A stretch of DNA of 64,000 bases from Erysipelotrichaceae bacterium 66202529 (lineage in GTDB: Bacteria; Bacillota_I; Bacilli_A; Erysipelotrichales; Erysipelotrichaceae): NCBI GenBank assembly GCA_017161075.1, contig CP046174.1, forward strand, positions 2,790,001 through 2,854,000. The letters run 5' to 3'. The notes below the pieces were generated by a model. It was not told the origin of the DNA, ran no database searches, and worked only from the letters and a program-made list of their open reading frames with translations. The translations under genes were made by a program, and so were the position numbers. This document shows, in pieces, positions 50,325 to 58,348 of the stretch. Numbering within the stretch: position 1 is the first letter of the stretch; each line of letters opens with the position of its first letter.

Positions 50325-51319
50325 GCTGCCTCCTCCTTCTGCCAGCGAAACTGCACATTCGCAAAACGAATTACATCCTGATCCTTCAGCTCACATGCCT
50401 CCACACGCTCTCCGTTCAAAAAGGTACCGTTTGCACTTTCGCAATCCTTCAAAATCCCCTGTTCAATAACTGCATGGTGCTGTGAAACCGTCCTGCCGGA
50501 AAGCACCAGATCGTTATCCTTCGCGCGTCCGATGGTAAATTGTTCCTTATCCACCCGAATTGTATTCCATGTTTTCAAATCGACTAGACAGCAGCAGTCC
50601 TGTGCAAGCAGCTCCTGCGTGGGGCTTGCAATATCCTGCTGTGTTTCATATAAAGCCGTTTCCTCCGCAACTGCACATTCCGGTACACGAAAGCTTCTTG
50701 CCGCAGGCAGATCACGTACCTGAAAGGCTTCCTCCCTCGTGATATGAAACAGCTTCTCCAGAAAGCCGGGCGGCTTTGCCTGACGCATCTGCAAATCATG
50801 CAGTCCCTGTAAAACAAGAGGCAGCGTCAGCTCCTCATTACGCATACAACAGCTAAGATAGCCCAGCGCCGCATAATCCTGTGTTACGCGAATCTGTTCC
50901 TGCAGCTTCTGTAAAAACTGCTTTAGCTCCTCCTTTTGAAACAACCAGTTATCCACGACCAGTGGAAGAACAAGAAAACGCAGCCGTCCGCCGTCATAGC
51001 TGAGAAACACATGCTCCAGCTTCATAGATACCGGCTTTCCTGCATTGACCTTTACCATATCCTCTAAAACATAAATCAGAAACGGCACCAGCTCATTCTC
51101 CTCAAAGATATGCGATTGCAGATATTCCTGCAGCGTGAGATAGCCCTTGGTATCATAGTATAATCTGGTCTTACTGCGCGGATCACGCACACACAGCAAA
51201 CAGCGCTCATCCTTATGTATCTGCTGAAAGATATATTCATCAAAATCCTTAGCCCGTTTCAATACCACCTCCAGAAAGCCATCCTCTCTTACTTCCATGT
51301 GCTTCAATAAAGCATCCAT
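50321..51319 (-). CDS. DUF6382/EssB-like protein with C-terminal FHA domain
   Basis: The start is the ATG at 51319 with GAGGTG upstream. The 332-aa protein has an N-terminal EssB-like DUF6382 domain (VVLKRAKDFDEYIFQQIHKD, LTLQEYLQSHIFEENELVPF, MKLEHVFLSYDGGRLRFL). The C-terminal FHA domain has FTIGRAKDNDLVLSGRTVSQ, HHAVIEQGILKD and SANGTFLNGE, the phosphothreonine-binding Arg, Ser-x-x-His and Asn residues. It overlaps the kinase gene by 4 nt and heads the locus. There is no obvious membrane segment, unlike classical EssB. Confidence 0.82.
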   Translation of the reverse strand: MDALLKHMEVREDGFLEVVLKRAKDFDEYIFQQIHKDERCLLCVRDPRSKTRLYYDTKGYLTLQEYLQSHIFEENELVPFLIYVLEDMVKVNAGKPVSMKLEHVFLSYDGGRLRFLVLPLVVDNWLFQKEELKQFLQKLQEQIRVTQDYAALGYLSCCMRNEELTLPLVLQGLHDLQMRQAKPPGFLEKLFHITREEAFQVRDLPAARSFRVPECAVAEETALYETQQDIASPTQELLAQDCCCLVDLKTWNTIRVDKEQFTIGRAKDNDLVLSGRTVSQHHAVIEQGILKDCESANGTFLNGERVEACELKDQDVIRFANVQFRWQKEEAA

Positions 51320-51366
51320 TCTTATCACCTCATCTGCTATTTACACTAGTAAATACGTAAAAAAAA

Positions 51367-51390
51367 CATGAAACTCCTAAAAATTTCATG
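51367..51390. promoter_or_regulatory. Inverted repeat in the divergent promoter region of the type VII locus
   Basis: CATGAAA/TTTCATG with a 10-nt spacer lies between the FHA gene and the plus-strand membrane gene. It could be an operator or a weak transcript end. No function can be assigned. Confidence 0.4.
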
Positions 51391-51417
51391 ATTTCACATT
51401 TTTTCACATATTTCGAA

Positions 51418-51426
51418 TGGTATAAT
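51418..51426 (+). promoter_or_regulatory. Extended -10 promoter for membrane protein gene
   Basis: TGGTATAAT (extended -10) lies 25 nt before the ATG of the plus-strand membrane protein. The -35 position is only T-rich. Confidence 0.55.
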
Positions 51427-51450
51427 AGAGTGCTGTAAAGGAGATGTTTT

Positions 51451-51996
51451 ATGCATCGTTATCAAAAGCTGTCGATTGTCGCGCTATGGCTGATCAACCT
51501 CAATACACTATGGTTTGTCCGGCCGTTATCGCAAAACCTGTCACATCTGGGAAATGCCCTGCATATGCGCTGGTATCTGGTCTTATGGGCAGCCAGTGCC
51601 GCACTGTATTTTTTTATTTATACCAGACGCTGGATGCATAACATCGGCTATCACAGCGTACCCACAAAGCTGTTACTGACCCTATGCTGTCTGGGAATGG
51701 TGATATCCGTGCTGCTTCCCTATGCTCCCTATGAATATGCAGAGCTATCCAAATGGCATACCCGTCTTGCCATGGGCTCCACAATCGTCTATGTGCTTAT
51801 CATTTGCCATATCCTGACCTACCTGTTTACGATGAACCTAACCGCTTTTCAGAAAGCCGTAAGACCCTATGCCCTGCTCGTTGTTTTTGAATTGCTGCTG
51901 TATCTGTTAAACGGAGGTGTATCCACCCTGCTGGAAATTTTCTTTCCAATGGCTATGTCCGTTTATCTATACGCCTGCCTGCACAAGCAACACTAA
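51451..51996 (+). CDS. Integral membrane protein
   Basis: A 181-aa protein with about five hydrophobic segments (WYLVLWAASAALYFFIYTRR, LTLCCLGMVISVLLPYAPYE, IVYVLIICHILTYLFTMNL, YALLVVFELLLYLLNGGV, MAMSVYLYACL). AAAGGAG precedes the ATG. The family is not recognised. It is divergent from the type VII locus but carries its own terminator. Confidence 0.75.
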   Translation: MHRYQKLSIVALWLINLNTLWFVRPLSQNLSHLGNALHMRWYLVLWAASAALYFFIYTRRWMHNIGYHSVPTKLLLTLCCLGMVISVLLPYAPYEYAELSKWHTRLAMGSTIVYVLIICHILTYLFTMNLTAFQKAVRPYALLVVFELLLYLLNGGVSTLLEIFFPMAMSVYLYACLHKQH

Positions 51997-52018
51997 CGTC
52001 ATAATAGATACATATAAA

Positions 52019-52066
52019 AAGAACATGCTTGCCGCGTAGCTTCAGGCAATGACATGTTCTTTTTTC
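52019..52066. terminator. Terminator between convergent genes
   Basis: Stem AAGAACATG/CATGTTCTT with inner TTGCC/GGCAA pairing and TTTTTT tail. It ends the plus-strand membrane gene and borders the minus-strand hypothetical gene. Confidence 0.8.
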
Positions 52067-52078
52067 GTATGCTTTTTT

Positions 52079-52411
52079 CTAATCCTGATACAATTCCTTA
52101 CCGCGAGGATCGCGCAGCACACACCGCCTGCCATCCTGTATCGTTATGTATACATACAGCGGCTGATTGCGATGCTCCTCATCCAGCTCCTTATGAAAAA
52201 TATATTTCGTTTCTTCATCCTCTTTGAAAAAGAAAGCCAGATCCTGCGCCTGTGCCATACTGAAATCATAAATAAATTCCAGCTGATGCTGATGCGGCGG
52301 CACCTTTTTCACCATATACTGCTTTGCACTTCCCGGATATAGAAAGCACAGATCCTTAATCGTATTCGCTGTCTGATTACGGATATAAATGTTCTTCCCC
52401 TGCAGCTTCAT
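52079..52411 (-). CDS. Hypothetical protein downstream of GH4 gene
   Basis: A 110-aa protein (MKLQGKNIYIRNQTANTIKD ... VLRDPRGKELYQD), beta-rich and soluble. It follows the phospho-glucosidase gene by 2 nt, so it is likely in one operon. No domain recognised. Confidence 0.65.
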   Translation of the reverse strand: MKLQGKNIYIRNQTANTIKDLCFLYPGSAKQYMVKKVPPHQHQLEFIYDFSMAQAQDLAFFFKEDEETKYIFHKELDEEHRNQPLYVYITIQDGRRCVLRDPRGKELYQD

Positions 52412-52413
52412 AG

Positions 52414-53742
52414 CTACTTCCCTGTAAACTGCGGCAGATATTCCTTGTGTGCCTCAATCAGTTCATCCACTACGATATTTGCCAGCTTATCACTCGGACA
52501 CAGAGGATTCATATTCAAAGCCGTAACTGCCAAATCACGGTTTCCCGTAACCGCAGCCTCTACAACCATCCGCTCAAATGCCTTGATATTATGAATGGTT
52601 CCGGAAATTGTAGGCTTCATCTCTCCGGTAGCCAACGGCTTTGGCCCGTCGGCCGTAATCATGCACGCAACCTCGACGGCACTTTCATCCGGCAGATTGC
52701 TGATACAGCCGTTATTCTGCACATCCACGTACTGAATATCGCGTTTATCCGTATAAATAGATGCAATCAGATTGCACGCTGCATCACTGTATTTTGCGCC
52801 CCCGCGCATTTCCAGCTGTTTCGGCTTAACATCCAGATGCTCGTCCTTATACAGCTCAAATAATTCTTCTTCCACATGCGAAACGACCTCCGCACGCACC
52901 TTACCTTGCGCAAACTGCTCCTGTTCTTCCTCCAGCTGTTCCTTGGTGAAGAAGTAATAATTATGATACGGGCATGGAATAGCATGCAGGCCACGGATAA
53001 AGGCAGGAGAATACGGCAGGGATATGAAATTCTTCATCGCCAGCACATCCTCTGGTTTTACATTTGCATAGCGCTCCACAACCTCATCCATGACGCTTAT
53101 ACCGTCCAGGAAAACATCCGTCGCAAAGATATGATGGTTGACGCCCTGCAGCTGCATGGTAACCCGGTTTTCCTCCACTCCGAGAATATTGGCAATACCG
53201 GCAACCATATTCACAGGAACATTGCACAGACCAATGACCTTTTTGAAATTTGTATAGCGAAGTACAGCCTCGGTTACCATACCTGCCGGATTTGTGAAGT
53301 TGATCATCCATGCATTCGGACAAAGCTGTTGCATATCCTTAACGATATCCAGAATGACAGGAATGGTACGGAATGCCTTAAACATCCCTCCGGCACCATT
53401 GGTTTCCTGTCCAATCATCCCATGGGACAACGGAATCCGTTCATCCAGAACACGGGCAGGCAGGCGTCCGATCCGCATCTGTGTCGTTACGAAATCCGCA
53501 TCCTTCAATGCTTCTTTTCGATCATAGGAAAGAATCACCTTCATCGGTAATCCCGCCTTCTTTACCATGCGCTGAGCAAGAGCACCGACGATTTCCAGCT
53601 TTTCTCGTCCTTCTTCGATATCGACCAGCCATAATTCACTGACTGGAAGTTCGTCGTAACGTCGAATAAATCCTTCAACAAGCTCGGGCGTATAAGAGGA
53701 GCCGCCTCCTATCGTCACGATTTTTACACGATCTTTTTTCAT
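52414..53742 (-). CDS. 6-phospho-glucosidase, glycoside hydrolase family 4
   Basis: The 442-aa enzyme starts at the ATG at 53742 after AAGGAGG. NAD-binding VKIVTIGGGSSYTPELVEGF is at the N-terminus; then MIGQETNGAGGMFKAFRTIP, GLCNVPVNMVAGIANILGV (Cys metal ligand) and LQGVNHHIFATDVFLDGI (His ligand). GH4 enzymes use NAD and Mn to cleave phosphorylated disaccharides imported by PTS systems. Whether alpha or beta linked substrates is not clear; the CNVP motif resembles 6-phospho-glucosidases. A palindromic operator lies in its leader. Confidence 0.88.
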   Translation of the reverse strand: MKKDRVKIVTIGGGSSYTPELVEGFIRRYDELPVSELWLVDIEEGREKLEIVGALAQRMVKKAGLPMKVILSYDRKEALKDADFVTTQMRIGRLPARVLDERIPLSHGMIGQETNGAGGMFKAFRTIPVILDIVKDMQQLCPNAWMINFTNPAGMVTEAVLRYTNFKKVIGLCNVPVNMVAGIANILGVEENRVTMQLQGVNHHIFATDVFLDGISVMDEVVERYANVKPEDVLAMKNFISLPYSPAFIRGLHAIPCPYHNYYFFTKEQLEEEQEQFAQGKVRAEVVSHVEEELFELYKDEHLDVKPKQLEMRGGAKYSDAACNLIASIYTDKRDIQYVDVQNNGCISNLPDESAVEVACMITADGPKPLATGEMKPTISGTIHNIKAFERMVVEAAVTGNRDLAVTALNMNPLCPSDKLANIVVDELIEAHKEYLPQFTGK

Positions 53743-53754
53743 CTCGTCCTCCTT

Positions 53755-53770
53755 AGTGGTATATACCACT
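53755..53770. promoter_or_regulatory. Palindromic GntR/HutC-type operator before GH4 gene
   Basis: AGTGGTATATACCACT is a perfect 16-bp palindrome between the -10 and the ribosome binding site. It has the TGGTATA...ACCA pattern bound by GntR/HutC-type sugar regulators; binding would block transcription. The regulator gene is not in view. Confidence 0.7.
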
Positions 53771-53778
53771 GCAAAAGC

Positions 53779-53807
53779 ATTATACCATGACTTACTTTAT
53801 CCGTAAA
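53779..53807 (-). promoter_or_regulatory. Sigma-A promoter of GH4 operon
   Basis: Minus-strand TTTACG, 17-nt spacer, TATAAT, with the palindrome just downstream of the expected start. Confidence 0.75.
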
Positions 53808-53889
53808 TAAGAAAAGATACCGTTTTCATTTCTATTATAGAAAAGAGAATGTCAGAAGCAACATTCTCCGTAAGCTCATTCTTTTTTCA

Positions 53890-56800
53890 TTATTTCTTAA
53901 CGAAACGTTTTCTCATAAAGGCACCCACACTAGCAGCAAACAGCATGAACATTGTCCATATACCTTTAGCTGTAGTATCCCCTGTAGGCACCGTTTCCGG
54001 ATTTGCATTGTTAAGGGTATCCTTTTTATCTGATTCATTTTTTCCTGCTTCTTTTTGTGTATCAGAAGAATCCATCTGCATATCCTTATCTTTTTTTTCA
54101 TTCGTATATGCTTGAACAACCGTTCCTGTATAGTTGCCCTTAAACGTGATCGTAACGACCACCTTATTTCCATCCTGGATTTGTGTTACGTCATAATCCG
54201 TACCCTGTACCAGAACCTTATCGCCGTCTTTGATTACCAAATCATCCAGCCTCGTATCAGTACTCATTTCTGGTACTTTTATCTGATTGTCTGTTTCTGC
54301 ACTCTTTGGCTCTATCACAAAGGAAACAACTTCACTTTCTGCACCCTCATAATTGTCTGTGCCATCCACAACAGCCTTCACATACCAAGTGCCGGCAGCA
54401 GTTGGAACGGTATCTGTGTACGTTCCAGCCATTCTGTCACTGTACAGGAAGCGTGGCTGCCCGAAGCGGAATCCTGCACGGACAGCAGAAGGTGCTGCAC
54501 CATATATCCAGCCCTCTAATGAAATCGGCGCTGCTTGTTCATTCTTTGCCTTTGTTACGGTTACTGTGACTTTGATATCTGTCACGGGCTTGTAATTATC
54601 ATTCTCCGGCGTATAAGTCAACGTAAATTCATTTATACCTGCATTGCCAACATCTAGCGTCTGATCCGTCCATGCAAAACCAGTCGGTAGTGTGATATCT
54701 TTAAGGCTTTGTCCATAGACAGCCTGCAAATCCTTTGGAGCAGTATAGCTCGTTTCAGCCTGTGAAATGGTAAATTCCTTTGTAGCAGCTGCACTCTTAT
54801 AATTGTCATCTGCCGCAACAGTTGCTGTGACACGGTAAATTCCCGCATTCATTGGTGCTGCCGTAATGTTTTCCCAATTACCACGATTATTTTTCTTCTC
54901 CCAAGCATAGGTTACTGCACCTGTACTTCCTGTTTTGCTGACTGTTGGTGTATCATTAACAGCACTTCCGTCAAAGTCCTTATTTAAACTTTCTGTAACA
55001 GAAATCGTGCTGTCTGCCTTGGAAATGGTAAATTCAACCGGAGAGGAATCCGCTGCCTGATAGTTATTATCTGCCGCCAAATGGGCAGTTACCTGATATG
55101 TTCCAACTGCGATTGGTGCTGTCGTGAGATCTTCCCATGTTGAAGCATTGAGCTTCTTTTTCCATGTATAGGTCACTGCACCTGTACTTCCTGTTTTGCT
55201 GATGCTTGGCGTCACAGCTGCTCCATCATATCCCTTACTTAAATCATCTGATGTAGAAGTAATTGAAATGCTGCTGGGCTCTAACATATTCAGATATAGC
55301 TTCGCACTCAAGGTTTTTGCATTCCCATTCTTATCCATTCCACAATCATACGTATATTGAATCGGTGTACCTTTCACATATCCCCCAACGATACCTGTAC
55401 CATCATCATATGCAGTAGCACCGCTGGTAATGTTTACCTTGGTGGAATCAATTCCCGGAAATGCTTCATTCAGATTAAAGGTATCGCCACTGACATTGAT
55501 TGTTATTGAAGCTTCCTCAGTAGGAATATCTACTGAGGTAAGTGCTGTATCGGTGGGAAGATTCAGATATGCTAATGGAATATAAACACAATACAATGTA
55601 GTTAACTGTTTATTATTGGAAAGATCAAGTCCTGTAAGCTTTGTTTGCTGACAATACAATGATTGTAAAGCGGTATTTTGACTGAGATCCAGTTTTGTAA
55701 GAAATGTCTGTTGACAGGACAATGTAATTAAGTTTGTATTCTGACTGAGATCCAGTGTTTCTATCCGCGTACCCTGGAAATCTAAAGATGTCAATAAAGG
55801 ATTACCGGTCACATCCAGCTCTTTAATACCTGTGCCGAAACAGTCTAAAGTTTCCAGAGCATCCGCTCCATACACATTTAAAGAAGCCAAAGCAGAGTTA
55901 CCCCCACATGCCAATTCTTTTAACTTTTTGTTCTGACTGACATCTAACGCTTTGATCTTCGTATAAGAACAATTTAAAACTGTCAAGGAAGCCTTGGCAC
56001 TGATATCCAGTGCTTCAATGCTTGTCTGTTGAAAAGCTAAGGTTTCCAAAGCATTCGCATTCTCGATATTCAAGGTCTGTAATGCTTTATTATTACCGCA
56101 ATCCAAGGTTTTTAAATTCGGATGCTGACTGACATCCAGTGTAGTGATTGCTGTTTGGGTACATTCTAATGTTTCCAAAGAACTGACTCCCTCAATATTT
56201 AAGGCTGTCAAAGATTTACACTTCGTACAATCCAAGGAGGTTAAGGCTGTATGATTACTGACATCAAGCTCTGAGATGGAAGTATAAGAACAGCTCAACA
56301 TTGTCAATGCAGGATTGTGACTGACATCCAGTGCAGTGATTCCTGTTTGGCTACAATCTAAGATTTCCAGAGCATCTGCCCCCTGTACATTTAAAGCTGT
56401 CAAAGCAGAGCTATTTCTGCAGTCCAATTTTTTTAACTGTTTATTCTGACTGACATCCAGACGTTCCAGCCCTGTTGCGTGAATATTTATACTTACCAAA
56501 TTAGGGAAAAGCTCAATTCCTGTCAAGCTTTTTAAATCTGGATCACTTGAAATAGATACAGATGTTATCCTTGCAATTTCTGTTGCGGATAAGACGTTAT
56601 CCTTGTTTGTATCAAATTGTTTTGCTACATATGCGCTGAATACATCATCAGGAAAATTCGTCTGATCGATTGCGACATCACCTGTATCCGCATACGTTGT
56701 CGGTATTTCATTGGTTTGTATGCTTTGTGCTACAGATTCTATCAATACATCCGGTTTTGCTGTTTCAATGTCCGATAATTCTTGTTCCTTATGCTCTGTT

Positions 56801-57174
56801 TCTATTGTGATTGGCAATAATACTTCTACATAATGCTCTTCTGCATGATAGCTTTTTACATTAGTATAATCATATGATTCATCGTCTACTGCAAAGCGCG
56901 CCGCATAGTCCTTCCTATTTTCTGAAAGGATTGCTGTTTCATCCTCCCATGTCCAGTTTTCCGGCAGTTTTATCTCCTTTAGCGGTGTGCCAGCTTTTGC
57001 TTTTAAATCTTGCGGAGGGATGATTTCCGGTGCCTCTTTCCTTTCGTATGATTGGCTGCTTTCCTCATGTACGACATCCTGCGCATTTATAACAATCGGA
57101 TTCATCATTGTAGAGACACTCAATACCGTAGCCACTGCCACCACGGCAGTTTGTTTTTTCTTATTACTCATCAT
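53890..57174 (-). CDS. LRR surface protein with Ig-like repeats and LPXTG-like C-terminal anchor
   Basis: The ~1094-aa protein starts at the ATG at 57174 (GAGAGG upstream). It has a signal peptide (QTAVVAVATVLSVSTMMNP). Residues ~185-200 contain FDTNKDNVLSATEI, an EF-hand-like element. Residues ~205-545 are about 16 leucine-rich repeats of the type LDVSQNKQLKKLDCRNSSAL. Repeated domains follow, with near-identical units (VTPSISKTGSTGAVTYTWKK and NDTPTVSKTGSTGAVTYAWE). The C-terminus ETVPTGD, hydrophobic FMLFAASVGAFM and RKRF fit a sortase signal, slightly off LPXTG. Probable adhesin. Confidence 0.85.
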   Translation of the reverse strand: MMSNKKKQTAVVAVATVLSVSTMMNPIVINAQDVVHEESSQSYERKEAPEIIPPQDLKAKAGTPLKEIKLPENWTWEDETAILSENRKDYAARFAVDDESYDYTNVKSYHAEEHYVEVLLPITIETEHKEQELSDIETAKPDVLIESVAQSIQTNEIPTTYADTGDVAIDQTNFPDDVFSAYVAKQFDTNKDNVLSATEIARITSVSISSDPDLKSLTGIELFPNLVSINIHATGLERLDVSQNKQLKKLDCRNSSALTALNVQGADALEILDCSQTGITALDVSHNPALTMLSCSYTSISELDVSNHTALTSLDCTKCKSLTALNIEGVSSLETLECTQTAITTLDVSQHPNLKTLDCGNNKALQTLNIENANALETLAFQQTSIEALDISAKASLTVLNCSYTKIKALDVSQNKKLKELACGGNSALASLNVYGADALETLDCFGTGIKELDVTGNPLLTSLDFQGTRIETLDLSQNTNLITLSCQQTFLTKLDLSQNTALQSLYCQQTKLTGLDLSNNKQLTTLYCVYIPLAYLNLPTDTALTSVDIPTEEASITINVSGDTFNLNEAFPGIDSTKVNITSGATAYDDGTGIVGGYVKGTPIQYTYDCGMDKNGNAKTLSAKLYLNMLEPSSISITSTSDDLSKGYDGAAVTPSISKTGSTGAVTYTWKKKLNASTWEDLTTAPIAVGTYQVTAHLAADNNYQAADSSPVEFTISKADSTISVTESLNKDFDGSAVNDTPTVSKTGSTGAVTYAWEKKNNRGNWENITAAPMNAGIYRVTATVAADDNYKSAAATKEFTISQAETSYTAPKDLQAVYGQSLKDITLPTGFAWTDQTLDVGNAGINEFTLTYTPENDNYKPVTDIKVTVTVTKAKNEQAAPISLEGWIYGAAPSAVRAGFRFGQPRFLYSDRMAGTYTDTVPTAAGTWYVKAVVDGTDNYEGAESEVVSFVIEPKSAETDNQIKVPEMSTDTRLDDLVIKDGDKVLVQGTDYDVTQIQDGNKVVVTITFKGNYTGTVVQAYTNEKKDKDMQMDSSDTQKEAGKNESDKKDTLNNANPETVPTGDTTAKGIWTMFMLFAASVGAFMRKRFVKK

Positions 57175-57625
57175 CCTATTTCCTCTCTTTCCCATATGAT
57201 GAAATGCTTTTTTCTTTCTTCATATCTCCTTAGGTATACGTTTTGGGATAGCCGTTTTTTATATCAAAATGCTATCTTTTTTTGTGTTTTTACGATATTT
57301 TCTTCGATTTCTTCCCTTTTTTTCTCTATCTCTGAACGTATACTTATACATATAAAACCCATCCATATCCCTATCCGATAGAAGCAGGCTCACTCATATA
57401 ACACCCTTTTCATAAACGGATCAGCATATGCAGATCGGAGACTATGCTCTATAAAGAGTCTATCATTATTATCCGTTGCTCCTCAATTCCGTTATGTCCG
57501 CTGACGCTACATTTTCTATTATTAGCAGGTATTTGCTATGTTTAACATAACAAAAAAAGACTATAGATGTTTTCATCCATAATCCTTCTTGAATCTTCTG
57601 TTTTTGTGATTCTATTATGACACCC
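57175..57625. other. Gene-free region upstream of LRR gene
   Basis: No frame with a good start is seen. It contains AT-rich tracts and an inverted pair GTATACGTT (near 57233) and AACGTATAC (near 57336) about 100 nt apart, plus a run of T-rich pyrimidine sequence. It should hold the LRR gene promoter, but no clear consensus was found. Confidence 0.5.
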
Positions 57626-58309
57626 TTACTTTACCATTTTTTCAAAGGCATCCTTGGCTGCCATCTGCTCTGCACGCTTCTTGGAGAAGCCCTTTCCACG
57701 TCCCAGATTGATATCATCCAGCATAACGATAACCTCGAACTCCGGCTTATTGCTCGGCCCGGAAACATTGACGGTTTCATAATGTACCGTTTTACGGGAA
57801 TCCGATTGTATGTATTCCTGCAGCTTTGTCTTATAATCAATCACCTTTTCACTTTTCGGACGGCTGATGGCAGGTGTTACCACAGCTGACAGAATAATGT
57901 CGATTGCAGCCATACCCTGATCCAGAAATACAGCACCGAGCAGTGCCTCAAACATATCGGCAAGGATGGAATCCCGCTGTCTTCCGCCGGTTTTTTCTTC
58001 ACCGACACCAAGCATCAGATATTTTCCCAGTCCAAGCTGACGGTTATACTCCGCCAGTGCCTCCTCACAAACCAGCTGCGCACGCAGTGTCGTCATTTGT
58101 CCTTCACTCAGCTCCGGCTCCAGCAGAAACAGCTTCTTTGTCGTCCACAGCTGCAGCACAGCATCTCCCATAAATTCCAGACGCTCATTATCATGCGCAT
58201 AAGACTTATGTTCATTCACATAAGAGGAATGCACCAGTGCCTGTGTAATCAGTGTTTTATCAGAATAGGCGATATTCCTATCCTTTAACCATTCAAATAT
58301 TGTATCCAT
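57626..58309 (-). CDS. rnc: Ribonuclease III
   Basis: A 227-aa enzyme. YAHDNERLEFMGDAVLQLWT carries the RNase III signature (NERLEFLGD type) around residues 40-58, with the acidic DMFEALLGAVFLDQG near 120-134. The C-terminal ~70 residues form the dsRNA-binding domain (KPEFEVIVMLDDINLGRGKG, FSKKRAEQMAAKDAFEKM). It processes rRNA and structured mRNAs. Host gene upstream of no partner in tight operon; recG follows on the other side. Confidence 0.93.
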   Translation of the reverse strand: MDTIFEWLKDRNIAYSDKTLITQALVHSSYVNEHKSYAHDNERLEFMGDAVLQLWTTKKLFLLEPELSEGQMTTLRAQLVCEEALAEYNRQLGLGKYLMLGVGEEKTGGRQRDSILADMFEALLGAVFLDQGMAAIDIILSAVVTPAISRPKSEKVIDYKTKLQEYIQSDSRKTVHYETVNVSGPSNKPEFEVIVMLDDINLGRGKGFSKKRAEQMAAKDAFEKMVK

Positions 58310-58348
58310 TCCGTATAATCTCCTCTTGTTTTCCTGTATATTATACCA

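Noticed and set aside
57175-57625. Small gene upstream of the LRR protein
   Set aside because: Frames are short, AT-driven and lack ribosome binding sites.
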